Source: Pseudomonas kitaguniensis (lineage in GTDB: Bacteria > Pseudomonadota > Gammaproteobacteria > Pseudomonadales > Pseudomonadaceae). From it: DNA of 58,553 bases. The notes under the pieces are model-generated. The model was not told where the DNA came from. It made no database searches and saw only the letters and a program-made list of their open reading frames with translations. Made by a program: the position numbers and the translations under genes. The stretch lies in NCBI RefSeq assembly GCF_009296165.1, contig NZ_VUAZ01000031.1:1-58553 (forward strand), written 5' to 3'. Every line of letters starts with the position of its first letter. Position 1 is the first letter of the stretch. Below are positions 53,064 to 58,553 of the stretch, piece by piece.

Positions 53064-55904
53064 ATGACGATTAATCTCAGCACCGCCAACGAATTCATCG
53101 CCCGCCACATCGGCCCGCGCCCGCAAGACGAGCAACACATGCTCGCAAGTCTGGGCTTTGATTCGCTGGAAGCGTTAAGCGCCAGTGTGATCCCGGAAAG
53201 CATCAAGGGCACCAGCGTGCTCGGCCTGGAAGACGGCCTGAGCGAAGCCGACGCCTTGGCCAAAATCAAGGCCATCGCCGGCAAAAACCAACTGTTCAAG
53301 ACCTACATCGGCCAGGGCTATTACAACTGCCACACGCCGTCGCCGATCCTGCGCAACCTGCTGGAAAACCCGGCCTGGTACACCGCCTACACCCCGTACC
53401 AACCCGAGATTTCCCAAGGCCGTCTGGAATCGCTGCTGAACTTCCAGACCTTGATCAGCGACCTCACCGGCTTGCCGATCGCCAATGCCTCCTTGCTCGA
53501 CGAAGCCACCGCCGCCGCCGAAGCCATGACGTTCTGCAAGCGCCTGAGCAAAAACAAAAGCAGCAATGCGTTTTTCGCCTCGATCCATAGCCACCCGCAA
53601 ACCCTCGACGTGCTGCGCACGCGTGCCGAGCCGCTGGGCATCGACGTGGTGATTGGCGATGAGCGTGAACTGAGCGACGTCAGCGGGTTTTTTGGTGCCC
53701 TGCTGCAGTACCCGGCCAGCAACGGTGATGTGTTTGATTACCGCGAACTGACCGAGCGCTTCCACGCCGCCAACGCGCTGGTAGCCGTGGCCGCCGACCT
53801 GCTGGCCCTGACCTTGCTGACGCCGCCGGGTGAGTTCGGCGCCGACGTGGCCATTGGCAGCGCGCAACGCTTCGGCGTGCCGCTGGGTTTTGGTGGCCCG
53901 CATGCGGCGTACTTCTCGACCAAGGATGCGTTCAAGCGCGACATGCCGGGGCGTCTGGTCGGCGTTTCGGTCGACCGTTTCGGCAAACCGGCGCTGCGCC
54001 TGGCGATGCAGACCCGCGAGCAACATATCCGTCGCGAGAAAGCCACCAGCAACATCTGCACCGCCCAAGTGCTGTTGGCCAACATCGCCAGCATGTACGC
54101 CGTGTACCACGGCCCTAAAGGCCTTACCCAGATCGCCCGGCGCATTCACCAACTGACCGCGATCCTGGCCAAAGGCTTGACCGCGCTTGGCCTTAAGGTT
54201 GAGCAGCAACACTTTTTCGACACCCTGACCCTCCACACGGGCGTCAACACCGCCGCCCTGCATGACCAGGCCCGCGCCCAGCGCATCAACCTGCGGGTGG
54301 TAGACGCTGAGCGTCTGGGCCTGTCGGTCGACGAAACCACCACCCAGGCTGACATCGAAACCTTGTGGTCGATCTTCGCCGCAGGTAAAGCGCTGCCGGA
54401 CTTTGCCGCCGAGGTCGACAGCGCACTGCCTGCCGCACTGCTGCGCCAATCGCCGATCCTCAGCCACCCGGTGTTCAACCGTTATCACTCCGAAACCGAA
54501 TTGATGCGCTACCTGCGCAAACTGGCCGACAAGGACCTGGCGCTGGACCGCACCATGATCCCGCTGGGCTCGTGCACCATGAAGCTCAACGCCGCCAGCG
54601 AGATGATCCCGGTGACGTGGGCCGAGTTCGGTGCGCTGCACCCGTTCGCCCCGGCCGAACAAAGCGCCGGCTACCTGCAACTGACTTCCGAACTGGAAGC
54701 CATGCTCTGCGCGGCCACCGGTTATGACGCGATCTCGCTGCAACCCAACGCCGGTTCCCAGGGCGAATACGCAGGCCTGCTGGCGATTCGTGCGTACCAC
54801 CAGAGCCGTGGCGATGCGCGTCGCGACATCTGCCTGATCCCCTCGTCGGCCCACGGCACTAACCCCGCGACCGCCAACATGGCCGGTATGCGTGTGGTGG
54901 TGACCGCCTGCGATGCGCGTGGCAACGTCGACATCGAAGACCTGCGCGCCAAAGCCATCGAGCACCGCGACCACCTCGCGGCACTGATGATCACCTACCC
55001 GTCCACCCACGGCGTGTTCGAAGAAGGCATCCGCGAGATCTGCGCGGTGATTCATGACAACGGCGGCCAGGTCTACATCGACGGCGCCAACATGAACGCG
55101 ATGGTCGGCCTGTGTGCGCCGGGCAAATTCGGCGGCGACGTGTCCCACCTCAACCTGCACAAAACCTTCTGCATTCCGCACGGCGGTGGCGGCCCAGGCG
55201 TCGGCCCGATTGGCGTGAAGTCCCACCTCACGCCATTCCTGCCGGGCCACGCGGCCATGCAGCGCAAGGAAGGCGCGGTGTGCGCGGCGCCATTCGGCAG
55301 CGCGAGCATTTTGCCGATCACCTGGATGTACATCAGCATGATGGGCGGCGCGGGCCTCAAGCGCGCTTCGCAGTTGGCGATCCTGAATGCCAACTACATT
55401 TCGCGTCGCCTCGAAGAGCACTACCCGGTGCTGTACACCGGCAGCAACGGCCTGGTGGCGCACGAATGCATCCTCGACCTGCGCCCGCTGAAAGACAGCA
55501 GCGGCATCAGCGTGGATGACGTGGCCAAGCGCCTGATCGACTTCGGTTTCCACGCGCCGACCATGTCGTTCCCGGTCGCCGGCACCTTGATGATCGAGCC
55601 GACCGAAAGCGAATCCAAAGAAGAACTCGACCGCTTCTGTGACGCGATGATCGCCATCCGCGAAGAGATTCGCGCGGTAGAAAACGGCACGTTGGACAAG
55701 GACGACAACCCACTGAAAAACGCGCCGCACACTGCGGCCGAACTGGTCGGCGAATGGAGCCACCCGTACAGCCGTGAGCAGGCCGTGTACCCGGTTGCCT
55801 CGTTGATCGAAGGCAAATACTGGCCGCCGGTTGGCCGCGTCGACAACGTGTTTGGCGACCGCAACCTCGTCTGCGCGTGCCCCTCAATCGAGAGCTATGC
55901 CTAG
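53064..55904 (+). CDS. gcvP: Glycine dehydrogenase (decarboxylating), P protein
   Basis: PLP-dependent decarboxylase of the glycine cleavage complex. 946 residues with both homologous halves: FIGQGYYN-like [15 protein letters not shown] near 75, [15 protein letters not shown] near 500, and the PLP lysine in [21 protein letters not shown] near 700. Full length. Ten bases after gcvH. A REPIN follows. Confidence 0.97.
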   Translation: MTINLSTANEFIARHIGPRPQDEQHMLASLGFDSLEALSASVIPESIKGTSVLGLEDGLSEADALAKIKAIAGKNQLFKTYIGQGYYNCHTPSPILRNLLENPAWYTAYTPYQPEISQGRLESLLNFQTLISDLTGLPIANASLLDEATAAAEAMTFCKRLSKNKSSNAFFASIHSHPQTLDVLRTRAEPLGIDVVIGDERELSDVSGFFGALLQYPASNGDVFDYRELTERFHAANALVAVAADLLALTLLTPPGEFGADVAIGSAQRFGVPLGFGGPHAAYFSTKDAFKRDMPGRLVGVSVDRFGKPALRLAMQTREQHIRREKATSNICTAQVLLANIASMYAVYHGPKGLTQIARRIHQLTAILAKGLTALGLKVEQQHFFDTLTLHTGVNTAALHDQARAQRINLRVVDAERLGLSVDETTTQADIETLWSIFAAGKALPDFAAEVDSALPAALLRQSPILSHPVFNRYHSETELMRYLRKLADKDLALDRTMIPLGSCTMKLNAASEMIPVTWAEFGALHPFAPAEQSAGYLQLTSELEAMLCAATGYDAISLQPNAGSQGEYAGLLAIRAYHQSRGDARRDICLIPSSAHGTNPATANMAGMRVVVTACDARGNVDIEDLRAKAIEHRDHLAALMITYPSTHGVFEEGIREICAVIHDNGGQVYIDGANMNAMVGLCAPGKFGGDVSHLNLHKTFCIPHGGGGPGVGPIGVKSHLTPFLPGHAAMQRKEGAVCAAPFGSASILPITWMYISMMGGAGLKRASQLAILNANYISRRLEEHYPVLYTGSNGLVAHECILDLRPLKDSSGISVDDVAKRLIDFGFHAPTMSFPVAGTLMIEPTESESKEELDRFCDAMIAIREEIRAVENGTLDKDDNPLKNAPHTAAELVGEWSHPYSREQAVYPVASLIEGKYWPPVGRVDNVFGDRNLVCACPSIESYA

Positions 55905-55912
55905 GATCAACG

Positions 55913-56000
55913 GTGGGAGGGGGCTTGCTCCCGATCGCGGTGTATCAGTTACCCGCTCTATCAACTGACACTCCGCTATCGGGAGCAAGCCCCCTCCCAC
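55913..56000. repeat. REPIN between gcvP and the sdaA remnant
   Basis: Arms GTGGGAGGGGGCTTGCTCCC... (55913-55940) and CCGCTATCGGGAGCAAGCCC... (55973-56000). Same subtype as the arcB-arcC element. It abuts the deletion scar described for sdaA. Confidence 0.9.
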
Positions 56001-56021
56001 ACAAGCTTCTTCAACTTTGTA

Positions 56022-56129
56022 TTCCTCGACAAAGTTATCCGCACCCTACGCAAGACCGGCGCCGACATGAAAAGCAAATACACAGAAACCACGCGTTGCG
56101 GTTTGGCGGTCAAGATTATCGAGTGCTGA
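56022..56129 (+). pseudogene. sdaA (L-serine ammonia-lyase) 3' remnant
   Basis: An open frame reads [20 protein letters not shown], then [15 protein letters not shown] and a stop at 56127-56129. This is the C-terminus typical of SdaA (TGxDMxxKYxETxRGGLAVxxxEC). In related pseudomonads a complete sdaA (with or without glyA) lies between gcvP and gcvT; here only ~35 codons remain, preceded by the REPIN. The Gly-Gly of the usual ending is changed to Cys-Gly. A deletion has therefore removed almost all of sdaA. Confidence 0.8.
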
Positions 56130-56168
56130 CGCCCAAAGGCGCGCCAGCACGTTTTTCAGGAGCTGAAT

Positions 56169-57293
56169 ATGCCCACCGAAACCCTGTTGAAAACTCCACT
56201 GCATGCGCTGCACCTTGAGCTGGGCGCGCGCATGGTGCCCTTCGCCGGCTACGACATGCCGGTGCAATACCCGCTGGGCGTGATGAAAGAACACCTGCAC
56301 ACCCGTGAACACGCCGGGTTGTTTGACGTGTCCCACATGGGCCAGATCCGCCTCAGCGGCGCGAACGCCGCCAAAGCGCTGGAAAGCCTGGTGCCCGTCG
56401 ACATCATTGACCTGCCGGTGGGCATGCAGCGCTACGCCATGTTCACTGACGAACAGGGCGGGATTCTTGACGACCTGATGGTGGCCAACCTGGGTAACGA
56501 CGAGCTGTTCCTGGTGGTCAACGCCGCGTGCAAAGACCAGGACCTGGCGCACCTGCGCAAACATATCGGCGACCACTGCAGCATCGAGCCGCTGTTCGAG
56601 GCGCGCGCCCTGCTCGCGTTGCAAGGCCCGGCGGCGGTGAAGGTACTGGCGCGCCTGGCGCCTGAGGTCAGCAAAATGACCTTCATGCAGTTCGCCACCC
56701 TGCGCCTGCTGGGTGTGGAGTGCTACGTGAGCCGCTCGGGCTACACCGGTGAGGACGGCTTTGAAATCTCGGTGCCGGCGGCCAACGCCGAGAGCCTGGC
56801 GCGCAGCCTGCTGGCCGAAACCGAAGTACAAGCGATCGGCCTGGGCGCCCGCGACTCCCTGCGCCTGGAAGCTGGCCTGTGCCTGTACGGCCATGACATG
56901 AACACCGACACCACGCCGATTGAAGCCAGCCTGCTCTGGGCGATTTCCAAGGCCCGGCGTGCCGATGGCGCGCGCGCCGGTGGCTTCCCCGGCGCCGAGC
57001 GAATCTTTGCCCAACAGCAAGCCGGTGTGAGCCGCAAGCGTGTCGGCCTGTTGCCGCAAGAGCGCACCCCGGTGCGTGAAGGTGCAGAAATAGTCGATGA
57101 ACACGGCAGCGTGATCGGCACCGTGTGCAGCGGTGGTTTTGGCCCATCGTTGGGCGGCCCGTTGGCGATGGGGTATCTGGACAGCGCCTTCACCGCACTG
57201 GATACCGAAGTGTCGGCATTAGTACGTGGGAAAAAAGTACCACTACGTGTAAGTAAAATGCCATTTGTGCCGCAACGCTACTACCGTGGTTGA
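56169..57293 (+). CDS. gcvT: Glycine cleavage system aminomethyltransferase, T protein
   Basis: Transfers the one-carbon unit from GcvH to tetrahydrofolate. 374 residues with ARMVPFAGYDMPVQYPLGV near 17, LFDVSHMGQIRLSG near 53, the folate-site RSGYTGEDGFEI near 195 and the C-terminal GGFGPSLGGPLAMGYLD. AGGAGC before the start. Because sdaA is missing it now follows the REPIN; whether it is still read from the gcvH promoter is unclear. Confidence 0.96.
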   Translation: MPTETLLKTPLHALHLELGARMVPFAGYDMPVQYPLGVMKEHLHTREHAGLFDVSHMGQIRLSGANAAKALESLVPVDIIDLPVGMQRYAMFTDEQGGILDDLMVANLGNDELFLVVNAACKDQDLAHLRKHIGDHCSIEPLFEARALLALQGPAAVKVLARLAPEVSKMTFMQFATLRLLGVECYVSRSGYTGEDGFEISVPAANAESLARSLLAETEVQAIGLGARDSLRLEAGLCLYGHDMNTDTTPIEASLLWAISKARRADGARAGGFPGAERIFAQQQAGVSRKRVGLLPQERTPVREGAEIVDEHGSVIGTVCSGGFGPSLGGPLAMGYLDSAFTALDTEVSALVRGKKVPLRVSKMPFVPQRYYRG

Positions 57294-57314
57294 TTGACTG
57301 TTCCTATAAGTAAC

Positions 57315-57353
57315 GCGGTTGCGTCAGCGTGCACTAAACTGTAACGCAACCGC
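57315..57353. repeat. Stem-loop after gcvT
   Basis: GCGGTTGCGT (57315-57324) is perfectly complementary to 57344-57353 with a 19-base loop. It starts 22 bases after the gcvT stop and has no T run. Part of the 3' UTR or of a small RNA. Confidence 0.6.
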
Positions 57354-57459
57354 CTTAAAGTAGTGCGTTTACGATAGCCAATACGCCCAACACTTGCCTA
57401 TAACAAGTGACCAACTCTATCGAATAAGTGCGCGCTACTTTATTCGCCAAACTGTCACG

Positions 57460-57502
57460 AAGCCCAGCAAAACATGGCCTTTTGGCAGGGCTTGTTTTTT
57501 CT
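57460..57502 (+). terminator. Rho-independent terminator ~165 bases after gcvT
   Basis: AAGCCC / GGGCTT outer stem with an inner GGC/GCC-rich loop region, then GTTTTTTC. Its distance from gcvT leaves room for a 3' UTR-derived or independent small RNA (57294-57502). Confidence 0.75.
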
Positions 57503-57680
57503 CCGTTAGTTGGCGTAGAGTTTCCCCACTGTGTTTGCATGGGTCGCTTTGAACCTGGACCTGGGCAGTAGCCAACGGACGCTACAACCCGTTCGACGTC
57601 TCTTACTTTCCTGCAACTCAGCTCAGTACTCCTTCAATGAAAGGGGCTGTCATTAATTTTAGCGTCAGGGAAATAAGAAA
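57503..57680 (+). promoter_or_regulatory. Leader region of the cold-shock gene
   Basis: Between the terminator and the csp start there is no gene. The region is AT-richer near 57645-57680 and looks like the long structured 5' UTR usual for csp genes; no cold-box could be defined with confidence. Confidence 0.4.
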
Positions 57681-57893
57681 ATGGCTGAACGTCTGAGTGG
57701 TACCGTCAAGTGGTTTAACGACGAGAAAGGCTTTGGTTTTATCACGCCGGAAAGTGGTGCGGATTTGTTCGTACATTTCCGCGCTATTCAGGGCAACGGC
57801 TTCAAGAGTCTGAAAGAAGGCCAAAAAGTGACATTCATTGCTGTGCAAGGCCAGAAAGGTATGCAGGCTGACGAAGTACAAGCAGAGGGCTGA
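57681..57893 (+). CDS. Cold-shock protein (CspA/CapB family)
   Basis: 70-residue single OB-fold RNA chaperone. RNP1 KGFGFI and RNP2 DLFVHF are intact ([30 protein letters not shown]). Binds single-stranded RNA/DNA and melts secondary structure. Followed by a strong terminator, so monocistronic. Confidence 0.96.
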   Translation: MAERLSGTVKWFNDEKGFGFITPESGADLFVHFRAIQGNGFKSLKEGQKVTFIAVQGQKGMQADEVQAEG

Positions 57894-57907
57894 TCCTCGC
57901 TGCGACA

Positions 57908-57941
57908 AAAAGCCCCTGATGTCACCATCAGGGGCTTTTTT
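57908..57941 (+). terminator. Rho-independent terminator after the cold-shock gene
   Basis: AGCCCCTGATG / CATCAGGGGCT perfect 11-base stem with a four-base loop followed by six T. Confidence 0.95.
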
Positions 57942-57998
57942 ATGCGCGTTGCACCGGGTTGCCGCGTAAAATCGCTTTTTTATCCAGCGAGCCCTGCC

Positions 57999-58487
57999 AT
58001 GTCCAAACCCTTGCTGAGCCCCCAGGGCGAGTTCCCCGCCGTTGGCCTGGGCCGTCGTTTGGCAGCGATGTTCTATGACTTTCTATTGTGTACCGCGCTG
58101 CTGATCGTCACGGCATTTGTGTACAAGCTGATGTGGATGGCGTTTATCGGCGAGGCCAAAATGCGCGTCCTCAGCGAATCCGGGGCGCTGGACGGTGACC
58201 CATTGCTGTCGACGCTGCTGTTTTTTGTGCTGTTTGGTTTCTTCGCCAAGTTCTGGACCCATTCCGGGCAGACCCTCGGCATGCAGGTGTGGGGCGTGCG
58301 GGTACAAAACGCCGACGGCTCGCGGATCAGCTTGTGGCAGGCGCTGTTGCGGTTTGTGGTGTCGATTGCTTCGTGGTTGTGTGTGGGGCTGGGGTTTATC
58401 TGGTCGTTGTTCGACAAGCAGAAACGCAGTTGGCACGACATCTATTCCGACACACAACTCGTGCGTATTCCGAAGCAGAAGAAGTAA
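57999..58487 (+). CDS. RDD-family membrane protein
   Basis: 162 residues from ATG 57999 (the open frame extends 19 codons upstream into the csp terminator). RDD motif region GLGRRLAAMFYDFLLCTALL near residue 17, then hydrophobic spans and GQTLGMQVWGVRV, SWHDIYSDTQLV near the end. Function of the family is poorly known; some are ion exchangers. The window ends 66 bases later without another gene. Confidence 0.9.
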   Translation: MSKPLLSPQGEFPAVGLGRRLAAMFYDFLLCTALLIVTAFVYKLMWMAFIGEAKMRVLSESGALDGDPLLSTLLFFVLFGFFAKFWTHSGQTLGMQVWGVRVQNADGSRISLWQALLRFVVSIASWLCVGLGFIWSLFDKQKRSWHDIYSDTQLVRIPKQKK

Positions 58488-58553
58488 CCAAAAGGTCCTC
58501 GCCCCACCACTCGTTGCCCGCACGCAAGCCATCGTGGTTTAACGGGGCGCCTT

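Noticed and set aside
53175..55763. 862-residue open frame antisense to gcvP
   Set aside because: High-GC antisense shadow; gcvP is complete with catalytic motifs and the antisense product has no recognisable domain.
1..58553. CRISPR arrays, tRNA and rRNA genes
   Set aside because: No regularly spaced repeats with unique spacers, and no cloverleaf or rRNA-like sequence was noticed; the recurring palindromes are REPINs.

Overview
The window is a chromosomal segment of a fluorescent Pseudomonas (P. fluorescens group). The evidence is the gene order (the Entner-Doudoroff glucose block; argP/ACT/argO/sodB/bifA; the scpAB-yciB-cpx block; arcDABC; a gcsR-gcv locus), high GC with Pseudomonas-like proteins, and many REP/REPIN palindromes between genes. 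No rRNA, tRNA or CRISPR array was seen.

Region 1 (1-12.4 kb) is glucose uptake and catabolism. eda, pgl and zwf face left, with divergent hexR. A frameshifted hexose-6-phosphate mutarotase gene follows, then oprB, the gtsABCD glucose ABC transporter and an AGE-family sugar isomerase. A perfect dyad TGTCAC-N6-GTGACA lies upstream of both gtsA and the isomerase gene. Region 2 (12.4-26.8 kb) is core: a coiled-coil membrane protein, a frameshifted NAD-dependent epimerase, argP divergent from an ACT protein and the ArgO-like exporter, sodB, a small repeat protein, the c-di-GMP phosphodiesterase gene bifA, an imelysin lipoprotein, trkH, an AraC regulator, an Mpo1-like protein, two small proteins, an MFS transporter and arfB. 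Region 3 (26.8-29.9 kb) is an AT-richer accessory island. It has a broken integrase start, an IS256-type transposase remnant, a probable DUF6392 immunity gene and a PAAR/S-pyocin type VI effector split in two by one missing base.

Region 4 (29.9-34 kb) has a pentapeptide-repeat protein, an AroP-like permease with tandem TyrR/PhhR-like boxes far upstream, and a two-gene unit: a 45-residue peptide that looks like a RiPP precursor, next to an M29-like metallopeptidase homologue. This unit is the best candidate for something undescribed. Region 5 (34-45.2 kb) is housekeeping: rluB, scpB, scpA, a YciO-like protein, a PHP phosphoesterase, yciB, yciI, then a CpxR/CpxP/CpxA-like envelope stress system whose kinase gene is frameshifted, and a CoA-transferase. 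Region 6 (45.2-50.6 kb) is the arcDABC arginine deiminase operon with an ANR-like box. Region 7 (50.7-57.3 kb) is the GcsR-type activator with gcvH, gcvP and gcvT. It has three GcsR/TyrR-like operators and a sigma-54 promoter, and only the last ~35 codons of sdaA survive between gcvP and gcvT. A cold-shock protein and an RDD membrane protein close the window.

Four otherwise intact genes (mutarotase, epimerase, PAAR effector, CpxA-like kinase) and the integrase remnant each carry a single-base indel at a short G/C run. Either recent decay or a systematic sequencing error could explain this, and the sequence alone cannot decide between them.
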